DNA from: Geodermatophilus aquaeductus
Lineage (GTDB): Bacteria > Actinomycetota > Actinomycetes > Mycobacteriales > Geodermatophilaceae
Assembly (NCBI RefSeq): GCF_900182545.1
Contig: NZ_FXTJ01000002.1
Coordinates: 310,001 to 374,000, forward strand
Direction: 5' to 3'
DNA: 64,000 nucleotides
How positions within the stretch are numbered: position 1 is the stretch's first letter; each line of letters starts with the position of its first letter. Shown here piece after piece: positions 53,399 to 62,018 of the stretch. A program made the position numbers and the translations under genes. The notes under the pieces were generated by a model. The model was not told where the DNA came from and made no database searches. It saw only the letters and a program-made list of their open reading frames with translations.

Positions 53399-53425
53399 TG
53401 TCACACCCGGGCCGCGGGCGGTGTC
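53399..53425 (+). promoter_or_regulatory. ECF41-type promoter
   Basis: TGTCACA (53399-53405), a 16-nt spacer, then TGTC (53422-53425). The published ECF41 consensus is TGTCACA-N16-CGTC, so the -35 and spacing match exactly and the -10 in three of four bases. It lies 34 bp before the gene pair that encodes the ECF41 factor itself, indicating autoregulation. Confidence 0.72.
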
Positions 53426-53458
53426 TCCATGTCGGAGCCACCACACCCTGGAGGAGAC

Positions 53459-54052
53459 ATGGCCAGCAACACCCGGGTCCCCGCGACCGAGCTCACCGGC
53501 GTCTACGGGACCCTCGTCAAGACGATCAGCCGCAGGATCTTCGGCAAGGTGCCGGAGGGCGCCGGCGTGATGTGGCAGTACCCGGCCGTGATGAAGGCCT
53601 CGATGGCCTTCGGCCGCAGGGTCGACTCGTGGAACCGGCTGGACCCCGCCCTCGCGACGTTCGCGGCCATGGCCTCGGCCGCCACGATCGGGTGCAGCTT
53701 CTGCCTCGACCTGCACCACTTCATGACGCGCAACCGCGGGCTCGACGAGGCCAAGGTGCGGGAGGTCCCGCGGTGGCGTGAGTCCACGGTCTTCACCCCG
53801 CTGGAGCGTCGGGTGATGGAGTACGCCGAGGCGATGAGCCAGACCCCGCCGGCCGTCACCGACGAGATGTCGGCCGCGCTGCTCGAGGAGCTGGGGGCTC
53901 CCGCTCTGGTGGAGCTGACCGCCAGGATCGGCACGATGAACATGACCGCGCGGGGCAACGTCGCGCTCGGCATCCGGTCGGAGGAGTTCTCGGCGTCCTG
54001 CGGCCTGCCGCCACTGGCGGCCGCGTCGTCGGGCGGCGTCGCCTCCGCATGA
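53459..54052 (+). CDS. Carboxymuconolactone decarboxylase (AhpD-like) family protein
   Basis: A 197-residue all-helical AhpD/CMD-fold protein. The redox-type motif is CSFCLDLHH near residue 79, with two Cys separated by two residues and a following His, as in AhpD-like disulfide reductases. Proteins of this family are the usual partners (COE class) of ECF41 sigma factors. The ATG at 53459 has GAGGAG just upstream. The stop overlaps the sigma factor ATG by 4 bp and an ECF41-type promoter lies 34 bp upstream, so the pair is autoregulated. It probably detoxifies peroxide or another oxidant (inference). Confidence 0.87.
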   Translation: MASNTRVPATELTGVYGTLVKTISRRIFGKVPEGAGVMWQYPAVMKASMAFGRRVDSWNRLDPALATFAAMASAATIGCSFCLDLHHFMTRNRGLDEAKVREVPRWRESTVFTPLERRVMEYAEAMSQTPPAVTDEMSAALLEELGAPALVELTARIGTMNMTARGNVALGIRSEEFSASCGLPPLAAASSGGVASA

Positions 54053-54930
54053 GCGACGACCCGTTCGACGACCCCTTCACGGCCCACCGCGGCCTGCTGT
54101 TCACCGTCGCCTACGAGATGCTCGGCTCGGCCGCCGACGCCGACGACGTGGTGCAGGAGACCTGGCTGCGGTGGGCGGACGCGGACCGGGCGGCGGTGCG
54201 CGACCCGCGGGCCTACCTGGTGCGGATCGTCACCCGCCAGGCGCTCAACCGGCTGCGCACCGTGGCCCGGCGGCGGGAGGACTACGTCGGCGAGTGGCTG
54301 CCCGAGCCGCTGCTGACCAGCCCCGACGTGGCCGACGACGTCGAACTGGCGGAGAGCGTGTCGATCGCGATGCTCACGGTGCTGGAGACGCTGGGGCCGA
54401 CCGAGCGGGCGGTCCTGGTGCTGCACGAGGTGTTCGACGTCCCCTTCGACGAGATCGCCGAGGCGGTGGGCAAGTCGAGCGCGGCGGTGCGGCAGATCGC
54501 GCACCGGGCTCGCGAGCACGTGGCCGCGCGCCGTCCGCGGATGGAGGTGAGCCGCGCCGAGCAGAAGCGCGTCGTCGACCGGTTCCTCGCCGCGGTCACC
54601 GCCGGCGACGTGCAGGGCCTGATGGACGTGCTCGCGCCCGACGTCATCGTGGTCGCCGACAGCGGCGGCCTGGCGCCGGCCGCGCTCCGTCCGGTGACCG
54701 GCCAGCTGCGAGTGGCCCGGGCGCTGGCCCGCTTCGCGGACCTGGCGCCCGGCGTGGGCATCACGACCCCGCTGGTCAACGGCACGGTGGCCGCGCACGT
54801 CGACGCGGGCGGCCCGTTCGACACGGCGATCACCTTCGTCGTCGAGGACGGCCGGATCACCCGCATGTACGCGATGCGCAACCCGCACAAGCTCGGCCGC
54901 CTGAGCGACGTCGCCGACCTGCAGCGGTGA
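54049..54930 (+). CDS. ECF41-family RNA polymerase sigma factor with SnoaL-like C-terminal domain
   Basis: A 293-residue sigma factor: sigma2 ('LLFTVAYEMLGSAADADDVVQETWLRW', about 16-42), sigma4 (about 105-160 with 'VFDVPFDEIAEAVGKSS'), and a fused C-terminal SnoaL/NTF2-like domain (about 175-285). The fused domain is known in ECF41 proteins to act as a built-in activity regulator replacing an anti-sigma factor. It is co-translated with the carboxymuconolactone decarboxylase gene. The shared promoter matches the ECF41 consensus. Confidence 0.92.
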   Translation: MSDDPFDDPFTAHRGLLFTVAYEMLGSAADADDVVQETWLRWADADRAAVRDPRAYLVRIVTRQALNRLRTVARRREDYVGEWLPEPLLTSPDVADDVELAESVSIAMLTVLETLGPTERAVLVLHEVFDVPFDEIAEAVGKSSAAVRQIAHRAREHVAARRPRMEVSRAEQKRVVDRFLAAVTAGDVQGLMDVLAPDVIVVADSGGLAPAALRPVTGQLRVARALARFADLAPGVGITTPLVNGTVAAHVDAGGPFDTAITFVVEDGRITRMYAMRNPHKLGRLSDVADLQR

Positions 54931-54969
54931 CGACGGCCCGGGGTCCGGACGCGACCTCCGGCCCGGCGG

Positions 54970-55485
54970 TCAGCGCGAGCTCTTGGCCTTCTTAGCTGCC
55001 TTCTTGCTCCCCTTGTGCGCGCCCTTGCCGCCCTTGACCCCGGCCTCGTCCCGCTTCTTGCCCGACTTCTTCTTGCCTGCCGGTGCCTCCTCGTCGACCA
55101 CCGCCGTCCTCACGGCGGACGCGGACGACGCCGCACGCGACTTCGCGCCGTTGCCGTTCCCAATGCCGCCCTCGACGGCAGCCGGTGCCGGTGGGATGGC
55201 GAGATCGCCGGCCTGGGTGACCACGGTCCTGAACCCGGCGCCGGCGCGGAAGACGGGGACCACCGACGGGCCCACCTGGATCGTCTCGCCGGTCCGCGGG
55301 TTGCGGCCGGTGAACGCGGCCCGCTCACGGCGGTCGAAGGTGCCGAACCCGGTCAGCGACACCCGCTCACCGCGGGCGACGCTGCCCTCGATCTCCTCCA
55401 GCACCCCGTTCACGGCGGCGACGGCCGCCGTCCGGTCTCCACTGAGCCGCTCGGTCATCCTGGCGATGAGGTCGGACTTGTTCAC
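54970..55485 (-). CDS. hupB: HU-family DNA-binding protein with lysine-rich tail
   Basis: A 171-residue nucleoid protein. Residues 1-90 are an HU domain ('NKSDLIARMTERLSGDRTAA', 'GFGTFDRRERAAFTGRNP'), with the DNA-binding arm carrying RNPRTGE. The remaining 80 residues are an Ala-rich linker and a basic Lys-rich tail with AKKAKSSR at the end, as in actinobacterial HupB. The tail binds DNA nonspecifically and can be modified. GTG 55485 has AGGAG seven bases upstream. Divergent from the MOSC gene. Confidence 0.9.
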   Translation of the reverse strand: MNKSDLIARMTERLSGDRTAAVAAVNGVLEEIEGSVARGERVSLTGFGTFDRRERAAFTGRNPRTGETIQVGPSVVPVFRAGAGFRTVVTQAGDLAIPPAPAAVEGGIGNGNGAKSRAASSASAVRTAVVDEEAPAGKKKSGKKRDEAGVKGGKGAHKGSKKAAKKAKSSR

Positions 55486-55804
55486 CGGCGCACTCCTCTG
55501 GGTCGTGGGCACGCAGTCCGGCGGGAGCGGACGGCGCGCCCACCCTGACCCGCGATGCCCGCGGCGCACAACCAGGTCCGGTGCCGTCGCGGGCACCCTC
55601 GACAGCCGCACGACGGAGGCCTGCTGCGGAGGCCGATCCCACGGCTCCCGGCGACCACGTCAGCCGCCCCGGCGCCAGGACCGACTCCTGCGTCACTGTG
55701 TACGGCGGCCGCACCCGGTCCACCCGTGTCGTCGTCTCCTGACGGGCCGACGCCACGACCGCCTCCGCCGCAGCCCGTCCCCCGTTCCGACGCCTGGAGT
55801 CACC
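55486..55804. other. Divergent intergenic region between hupB and the MOSC gene
   Basis: About 319 bp without a convincing gene. It should carry the two divergent promoters. A GC-rich imperfect hairpin (TGCCCGCG with CGCGGGCA around 55560-55600) is the only structure that stands out. No clear operator repeats or small open frame with a ribosome binding site were seen. Confidence 0.4.
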
Positions 55805-56686
55805 GTGATCGACACCGAAGTCCCCACGAGCCCGTCGGTCAGCCCGCTGGCCCGCGGGTTCGCCGCCTGCCTGGCCTCGGTCACCGAGGTGCCGGTTGCC
55901 GAGTTGCCGCTGCCCGCCGGCGACCTGCACCAGGCCCTCGGCGCCTGGCGCACCTGGCTGGCCGAACGCGGATCGGGCGTGGTGCCCATCGCCGACCCCA
56001 CCCGGTTCCAGTGGGCAGGCTGGTGGATCGCCGTCGTCCGGACCTCGCGCACCGACCTGCCCGAAGTCGCCACGCTGGCTTTCGGCACGCCGCCGGGCAT
56101 CGTGCTCAGCCCCCAGGACCCGGCGCTCCTCGGCCGGGCCACCGCCGACCTGCCCATCACCGCCGCCTACGCCGTCGCCTCCCTCGACCCCGTGCTGCGC
56201 GCAGCGACGGCGACCCCGAACCTGCACGGCACCGTCGAAGGCCTGGCGGTCGCGCCCGCGGCCGAGGCCGAGATGCAACTGCTGGAGGTCGCCTCGGCTC
56301 GCGCCGGCCGCGGCCTGGACGGTGACCGGTACGCCGTCGGCGCCGGCACCTTCAGTCCCCGCGCCGACCACCGCCCGGGCTACGACCTGACCCTCATGGC
56401 CGCCGAGATCCTCGACGAGCTCGCCGCCGCCGGGCATCCCGTCGACTTCGCCGCCACCCGCCGCAACGTCCTCACCCGCGGTATCGACGTCAACGCCCTC
56501 GTCGGCCACACCTTCCGCATCGGCGACGTGCTCTGCGCAGGCCGACGGCTGTGCGAACCCTGCGTTCACCTGGACCGGCTCAGCGGGCCCGGCCTGCTCC
56601 GACCACTCATCCACAAGGGCGGCCTGCGCGTGGACGTCCTGACCGACGGCGAGATCCGCCTCGGAGCACCGATCGAGCCCGTCTGA
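55805..56686 (+). CDS. MOSC domain protein with N-terminal extension
   Basis: A 293-residue protein. The C-terminal half is a MOSC domain, with 'GRGLDGDRYAVGAGTFSP', 'RRNVLTRGIDVNALVGHTFRIGD' and the sulfur-carrier-type Cys in RLCEPCVHL near 255. MOSC domains bind sulfur or molybdopterin-linked substrates and the Cys could carry a persulfide. The N-terminal 150 residues are of another fold that I do not recognise ('RTWLAERGSGVVPI', 'WWIAVVRTSRTDL'). The GTG at 55805 follows a TGGAG site. The sulfite-oxidase-like Mo enzyme is elsewhere in the window. Confidence 0.83.
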   Translation: MIDTEVPTSPSVSPLARGFAACLASVTEVPVAELPLPAGDLHQALGAWRTWLAERGSGVVPIADPTRFQWAGWWIAVVRTSRTDLPEVATLAFGTPPGIVLSPQDPALLGRATADLPITAAYAVASLDPVLRAATATPNLHGTVEGLAVAPAAEAEMQLLEVASARAGRGLDGDRYAVGAGTFSPRADHRPGYDLTLMAAEILDELAAAGHPVDFAATRRNVLTRGIDVNALVGHTFRIGDVLCAGRRLCEPCVHLDRLSGPGLLRPLIHKGGLRVDVLTDGEIRLGAPIEPV

Positions 56687-56763
56687 CCCGACGATCAGCT
56701 CGCCTCCCGACGGGGCGAGTCGGCGACCGCGGGGCCTCGGTCCACCAGCGCGGATGCGCTCAG

Positions 56764-57837
56764 TCAGACGTTGAAGCGGAACTCCACGACGTCGCCGTCG
56801 GCCATGACGTAGTCCTTGCCCTCGATGCGCACCCAGCCGCGGGACTTCGCCTCGGTCATCGAGCCGGCCTCCATGAGCTGGTCGTAGGAGACGACCTCGG
56901 CCTTGATGAAGCCGCGCTGGAAGTCGGTGTGGATGACGCCGGCGGCCTGGGGGGCGGTGGCGCCGACCGGGATGGTCCAGGCGCGTGCCTCCTTGGGGCC
57001 GGCGGTGAGGTAGGTCTGCAGCCCGAGGGTGCGGAAGCCGACCTTGGCCAGCTGGTCGAGGCCCGGCTCGTTCTGCCCGATCGAGGCGAGCAGCTCGGCG
57101 GCCTCCTCGGCGGGCAGCTCGGCGAGCTCGGCCTCGGTCTTGGCGTCGAGCAGGATCGCCTCGGCCGGCGCCACCAGCTCGCGGAGCTCGGTGATCAGCT
57201 CCTCGTTGGCCAGCTCGTCGGCGTCGACGTTGAAGACGTAGAGGAACGGCTTGGTCGTCAGCAGCGTCAGCTCGCGCAGCGGCGCGGGGTCGACTCCGGC
57301 GGCGAACAGCGTCTTGCCGGTGTTGAGGACCTCGACGGCGGACTGCGCCGCGGCCAGCAGTGCCGCCCGCTCCTTGTCCTTCCGCGACTCCTTCTCCAGC
57401 CGCGGGATGGCCTTCTCCAGCGTCTGCAGGTCGGCCAGGACGAGCTCGGTGTTGATCGTCTCGATGTCGTCGGCCGGGTCCACCTTGCCCTCGACGTGCA
57501 CCACGTCCGGGTCGCTGAACACCCGGATCACCTGGCAGATCGCGTCGCTCTCGCGGATGTTGGCGAGGAACTTGTTGCCCAGCCCCTGCCCCTCGCTGGC
57601 GCCGCGGACGATGCCGGCGATGTCGACGAACGACACCGTCGCGGGCACCACCTTCTGCGACGAGAACAGCTCGGCCAGCTTCCCCAGCCGCTCGTCGGGC
57701 ACCCCGACGACGCCGACGTTCGGCTCGATCGTGGCGAAGGGGTAGTTGGCCGCCAGGACGTCGTTCTTGGTCAGCGCGTTGAACAGCGTCGACTTGCCGA
57801 CGTTGGGCAGCCCGACGATCCCGATGGTGAGACTCAC
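56764..57837 (-). CDS. ychF: Redox-regulated ATPase/GTPase YchF (Obg family)
   Basis: A 357-residue Obg-family NTPase. G1 is GLPNVGKST (9-17), G3 is within 'VDIAGIVRGASEGQGLGN' and G4 reads NVDA near 200, a non-GTP-like NxxE-type pattern that in YchF shifts specificity to ATP. A TGS domain ends the protein ('YLTAGPKEARAWTIPVGATA', 'GDVVEFRFNV'). It binds the ribosome and is linked to oxidative stress response. GTG at 57837. Highly conserved, a reliable anchor for the window. Confidence 0.96.
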   Translation of the reverse strand: MSLTIGIVGLPNVGKSTLFNALTKNDVLAANYPFATIEPNVGVVGVPDERLGKLAELFSSQKVVPATVSFVDIAGIVRGASEGQGLGNKFLANIRESDAICQVIRVFSDPDVVHVEGKVDPADDIETINTELVLADLQTLEKAIPRLEKESRKDKERAALLAAAQSAVEVLNTGKTLFAAGVDPAPLRELTLLTTKPFLYVFNVDADELANEELITELRELVAPAEAILLDAKTEAELAELPAEEAAELLASIGQNEPGLDQLAKVGFRTLGLQTYLTAGPKEARAWTIPVGATAPQAAGVIHTDFQRGFIKAEVVSYDQLMEAGSMTEAKSRGWVRIEGKDYVMADGDVVEFRFNV

Positions 57838-57949
57838 GGGAGTCCAGCCTACGGGTCGCCGGCAGGGGCGGACGACGACCGGCGGGTGGCTGCCGGTCCG
57901 GGTGGAACGCGTGCGACGCTCGTCACACCCACGAGACCAGGAGGTACCG

Positions 57950-59479
57950 GTGACCCTGACGACGACGTCACGGCACGCCACCGCCACCGGCCCGCTCCCC
58001 GCGCACGTCCGCGTGGCGGTCGTCGGCAGCGGCTTCTCCGGCATCGGCACCGCCGTCGCCCTGCAGCGGGCCGGCATCGAAGCCTTCGTCGTCCTCGAGC
58101 GGGCCGACAGCCTCGGCGGCACCTGGCGGGACAACAGCTACCCCGGCGCGGCCGTCGACGTCCCGAGCCACCTCTACTCGTTCTCGTTCGCACCGAAGAG
58201 GGACTGGTCGCACGTCTACTCGCGGCAGCCGGAGATCCGCGCGTACCTGGAGCAGGTCGCCGCCGACCACGGCGTCCTCCCCCACCTCCACGTCGGCACC
58301 GACGTCGTCGCCGGCCGGTGGGACGACGACGCGCTGGTCTGGCGCCTGGAGACCTCGCAGGGCGACCTCACCGCCGACGTCGTGGTGAGCGGCGCCGGCG
58401 GGCTGGTCGAGCCGCACCTGCCCGAGGTGCCCGGCATCGAGACGTTCCAGGGCCCGTCCTTCCACTCCGCCCGGTGGGACCACTCCGTCGACCTCACCGG
58501 CAAGCGCGTCGCCGTCGTGGGCACCGGCGCCTCGGCCGCGCAGTTCGTGCCGGAGCTGCAGAAGGTGGCCGCGAAGGTCGTCGTCTTCCAGCGGACGCCG
58601 CCGTGGGTGATCCCGCGCCAGGACCGTGCCTACACCGAACGCGAGCACCGGCGGATGGCGACCGTGCCCGGCTTCCTGAAGCTGGCCCGGGGCGGCCAGT
58701 ACGTCGTCCGGGAGGCCCGGCTGGGCATCTGGACCGGCGCCGGCCGGCTGCGGAAGCTCTTCGAGGGCCAGGCGCTGAAGTTCCTCGAGCAGCAGGTGCC
58801 CGACCCGGAGCTGCGCGCGAAGCTCACGCCCGACTACGCCCTCGGCTGCAAGCGGGTCATCGTCAGCGACGACTACCTCCCGGCGCTGACCCAGCCCAAC
58901 GTCGAGGTGGTCGCCTCGCCGGTCAGCGCGGTGCGCCGGCACGCGGTGGTCGACGCCGACGGCACCGAGCACGAGGTCGACGCGATCGTCTACGGCACCG
59001 GGTTCCGCGTCATGGACATCCCACTCGGGCACCGGCTGGTCGGCCGCGAGGGCCGCACGCTGCGGGAGGAGTGGGACCGCTCCGGCGTCCAGGCGCACCG
59101 CGGCACCACCGTGGCGGGCTTCCCCAACCTGTTCCTGCTGCTCGGGCCGAACACCGCGCTCGGCCACACCTCCGTCGTGATCATGATCGAGGCGCAGATC
59201 GGCTACGTCGTCGCGGCGCTGCGGAGGATGCAGCAGGACGGCGCCCGCGCGCTCGAGGTCCGCCGGTCGGCGCAGGAGGCCTACAACGCCCGCCTGCAGG
59301 AAGGGCTCACCGACACCGTGTGGAACGCCGGCGGCTGCCGCTCCTGGTACCGCGACGAGCAGGGCCGCAACTTCACCCTCTGGCCCACCCGCACGTCGGC
59401 GTTCATGCGCCTGATGCGGCGCTTCGACGCCGAGTCCTACGAGCTGCGCAGCCCGCGCCGCGTGTCCGTCCCCGCCTGA
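57950..59479 (+). CDS. Flavin-containing Baeyer-Villiger-type monooxygenase
   Basis: A 509-residue NAD(P)H-dependent FAD monooxygenase. The FAD motif is GSGFSGIG (26-33) and the NAD(P) motif GTGASAA (191-197). The fingerprint FxGxxxHxxxW(D) of Baeyer-Villiger monooxygenases is exact: FQGPSFHSARWD at 166-177. It would insert oxygen next to a ketone, turning it to an ester or lactone, or oxidise sulfur. The GTG follows AGGAGG by 5 nt. The next gene, an alpha/beta hydrolase, could hydrolyse the ester formed, a logical pair. Confidence 0.92.
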   Translation: MTLTTTSRHATATGPLPAHVRVAVVGSGFSGIGTAVALQRAGIEAFVVLERADSLGGTWRDNSYPGAAVDVPSHLYSFSFAPKRDWSHVYSRQPEIRAYLEQVAADHGVLPHLHVGTDVVAGRWDDDALVWRLETSQGDLTADVVVSGAGGLVEPHLPEVPGIETFQGPSFHSARWDHSVDLTGKRVAVVGTGASAAQFVPELQKVAAKVVVFQRTPPWVIPRQDRAYTEREHRRMATVPGFLKLARGGQYVVREARLGIWTGAGRLRKLFEGQALKFLEQQVPDPELRAKLTPDYALGCKRVIVSDDYLPALTQPNVEVVASPVSAVRRHAVVDADGTEHEVDAIVYGTGFRVMDIPLGHRLVGREGRTLREEWDRSGVQAHRGTTVAGFPNLFLLLGPNTALGHTSVVIMIEAQIGYVVAALRRMQQDGARALEVRRSAQEAYNARLQEGLTDTVWNAGGCRSWYRDEQGRNFTLWPTRTSAFMRLMRRFDAESYELRSPRRVSVPA

Positions 59480-59520
59480 TATCTCCGAGCACCCCTCCGA
59501 GCCCTGGAGTCCCCTCCCCC

Positions 59521-60552
59521 ATGCGCACCCGTTCCCTCGCCGCCGCCGGTGCCGTCGCCGTCGCCGCCGGTGCCGTCGCGGCCCGCCGTCGCTCCGCCGG
59601 CCGTCCGACCACGCCCACTCCGCCGCCGGCTCCGCTGCCGCAGGGGCGCGTCCGCACGGTGACCACCGAGGACGGCATCGACCTGCACGTCGAGGAGTTC
59701 GGCGCGGAGCACCCCACCGCGACCGTCGTCCTCGCCCACGGGTACGTGCAGTCCTCACGGCTGTGGGCCGGGCAGGTGCGCGACCTGCTCGAGGCCCGGC
59801 CCGACCTCAAGGTGGTCACCTACGACCACCGCGGGCACGGCGCGTCCGGCCCGACGCCGCGGGACCGGGCCACCATCGAGCAGCTCGGCCGCGACCTCGC
59901 CCGGGTGGTCGACGCGGTCGCCCCCGACGGGCCGGTGGTCCTCGGCGGCCACTCGATGGGCGGCATGACGCTCATGGCGCTGGCCGAGCAGCGCCCCGAG
60001 CTGTTCGGCCAGCGGGTCGTCGGCGTCGCCTTCGTCGGCACCAGCTCCGGCGGGCTCGACGCCGTCACCTACGGGCTGCCGGCGCCGGCGGCCCGCGTGG
60101 TGAAGAAGCTGCTGCCGGTGCTCAACGAGCGGGCGGTCCGGGCCGAGCTGGCCGGGAGGAAGCGCCCGGTCGGCGGCATGGACATGCGGCTGATCTTCAC
60201 CAGGGACGCCGACCAGGCCGACGTGCGGGCGGCGATCGAGGTGCACCGCGGCACCACGGCCGAGACGGTGGCCGCCTTCCTGCCCACCTTCTCCGACCAC
60301 GACCGGCTGGAGGCGCTGGAGGCGCTCACCGAGGTGCCGGTGCTCATCACCGTCGGGGACGCCGACCGGCTCTGCCCCGTCGAGCACAGCCGCGCGCTCG
60401 CCGAGGCGCTGCCCACCGCCGAGCTCGCCGTCTACCCCGGCGCCGGGCACATGGTGCAGATGCAGCGCCGTCCCGAGGTCAGCCGGCGGCTGCTGGCACT
60501 GGTCGACCGGGCGCTCGCCTCCGCCCCCGCGGCCCCGGCGCGGACGGCCTGA
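59521..60552 (+). CDS. Alpha/beta hydrolase, N-terminally anchored or secreted
   Basis: A 343-residue alpha/beta hydrolase. An Ala-rich N-terminal helix (residues 5-21) followed by RRR and a Pro-rich linker indicates membrane attachment with a cytoplasmic or exported domain. The oxyanion strand is 'LAHGYVQSSRLW', nucleophile S145 in GHSMGG, acid in 'VGDADRLCP' and His in GAGHMVQM near 308. An esterase is likely, acting perhaps on the product of the upstream Baeyer-Villiger enzyme 41 bp away. It is convergent with the next gene, stops 2 bp apart. Confidence 0.87.
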   Translation: MRTRSLAAAGAVAVAAGAVAARRRSAGRPTTPTPPPAPLPQGRVRTVTTEDGIDLHVEEFGAEHPTATVVLAHGYVQSSRLWAGQVRDLLEARPDLKVVTYDHRGHGASGPTPRDRATIEQLGRDLARVVDAVAPDGPVVLGGHSMGGMTLMALAEQRPELFGQRVVGVAFVGTSSGGLDAVTYGLPAPAARVVKKLLPVLNERAVRAELAGRKRPVGGMDMRLIFTRDADQADVRAAIEVHRGTTAETVAAFLPTFSDHDRLEALEALTEVPVLITVGDADRLCPVEHSRALAEALPTAELAVYPGAGHMVQMQRRPEVSRRLLALVDRALASAPAAPARTA

Positions 60553-60553
60553 C

Positions 60554-61951
60554 TCAGCGCGCCCGGTCGTAGCCGAAGAAGCCGCGCTTCCTGATCAGCG
60601 CGGAGACCTCGGGCGGCACCATCGACTCCCAGCCGGTGTCCTCGGTCGGGATCCGCCGGAGCACGTCCCGGCTGAGGATCGGCAGGTACTCGGGCTGGTG
60701 GTCGAGGCCGACGAAGCTGCCGCGCCGGTTCAGGTAGTCGAACAGCGGTCTGAGCTGCTCGGCCACCTCGACGGTGTCGACGCCGACCACCTGACCGTCG
60801 CGCAGCATCGGGTAGACGAACAGCCGCAGGTCGTTCTTGAACAGACGGCCGAAGCTCTCCAGGATGCCGCCGGGCAGCTCGGCGTGCTTGGTCTCGTCGA
60901 ACAGCTCGAGGAGGCTGGGCAGCCCCATGACCATCCCGATCCGTCCGTCGGTGCGCCAGGCCAGGTAGGCCGCCAGCCGGTGGTAGGCCAGGAAGTCCGA
61001 GATCAGCACGGGCAGGCCGCAGGCGGCCAGCAGGTCGGCCCGGGCGAGGAAGTCCCGCCGGTCGACGACGTCCCCGCCGGCGCGCAGGTTGGCCATGGTC
61101 AGCTCGGTGAGGGCGACGACCTCGCGCCCCTCGACCGCCGGGTCCCGCTCGAACGCGGCCCGGGCCGCCTCGAGCATGTCGATGTTGACCACCGTCGGGG
61201 GCCGGAAGCTGCCCCGCTCCACCAGGATCGCCTTCTTGCGCAGCGCCTCGCTGGGCTGCAGCACCCGCCGGTCCGGGCCGAACATCGCCGCGCCGGAGAG
61301 CCCGACCTGCACGAGCTTGAGCGCCATCACCCGGTTGTCGACCATCCGGAACTCGATGCCGCTCATCTCGATCAGGTCGATCTCGATCCGGCCGGTGGTG
61401 AGCCGGTCGAGCAGGCTCTCCACGAGGCGCTCGGGTTCGTGGTGCTGGAAGAAGGCGCCGTGCAGCAGGTTGACGCCGACCACCCCGAGGGCCTCCTGCT
61501 GCTGGGGCGCCTCGTCGTCGAGCATCCGCACGTGGACGACGACCTGGCTGGGCTCGTCGCGCGGGTGGGCCTGGAACTTCACGCCCATCCAGCCGTGGCA
61601 CTCGTTGCCCCCGCGGTAGCTGCGCGCCACGACGGTGTCGGCGAAGGCGAAGAAGGACGTCTCGTCGCCGCGCTGGTCACCGAGCCGGTCGACGTCGAGC
61701 TGGAACTCGCGGTCGAGCATCGCCTGCAGGCGGCCCTTCGAGACGTAGCGGTCGGACTTGCCGTAGACGGCGTCGCTGACCGCCATGTCGTAGGCCGACA
61801 TCGACTTGGCCACCGTGCCCGCGGCGCCGCCCGCGCGGAAGAACCAGCGGGCCACCTCCTGCCCGGCCCCGATCTCGGCGATGGTCCCGTACCAGCGCGG
61901 GTCCAGGTTGATCTGCAGCGCCTTCTGCAGCGTGTCGACGCCGGCGTCCAT
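60554..61951 (-). CDS. Conserved protein of unknown function (often mislabelled TonB receptor or NMN adenylyltransferase)
   Basis: A 465-residue soluble protein with strongly conserved-looking blocks: 'WYGTIAEIGAGQEVARWFF', 'KSMSAYDMAVSDAVYG', 'FFAFADTVVARSY', 'CHGWMGVKFQAHP' and 'LISDFLAYHRLAAYL'. I recall this family appearing in databases as 'TonB-dependent receptor' or 'nicotinate-nucleotide adenylyltransferase', but there is no beta-barrel, plug, signal peptide or nucleotidyl-transferase HxGH motif here, so both labels look wrong. Function is unknown. ATG 61951 follows a GGGGAG site. Confidence 0.7.
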   Translation of the reverse strand: MDAGVDTLQKALQINLDPRWYGTIAEIGAGQEVARWFFRAGGAAGTVAKSMSAYDMAVSDAVYGKSDRYVSKGRLQAMLDREFQLDVDRLGDQRGDETSFFAFADTVVARSYRGGNECHGWMGVKFQAHPRDEPSQVVVHVRMLDDEAPQQQEALGVVGVNLLHGAFFQHHEPERLVESLLDRLTTGRIEIDLIEMSGIEFRMVDNRVMALKLVQVGLSGAAMFGPDRRVLQPSEALRKKAILVERGSFRPPTVVNIDMLEAARAAFERDPAVEGREVVALTELTMANLRAGGDVVDRRDFLARADLLAACGLPVLISDFLAYHRLAAYLAWRTDGRIGMVMGLPSLLELFDETKHAELPGGILESFGRLFKNDLRLFVYPMLRDGQVVGVDTVEVAEQLRPLFDYLNRRGSFVGLDHQPEYLPILSRDVLRRIPTEDTGWESMVPPEVSALIRKRGFFGYDRAR

Positions 61952-62018
61952 GCGGCTCCCCTCCCGGTGCGGCCCGGGTGCACGGCGAGCGTAGCCAGGT
62001 GTGACCTGCGCCACCCGT

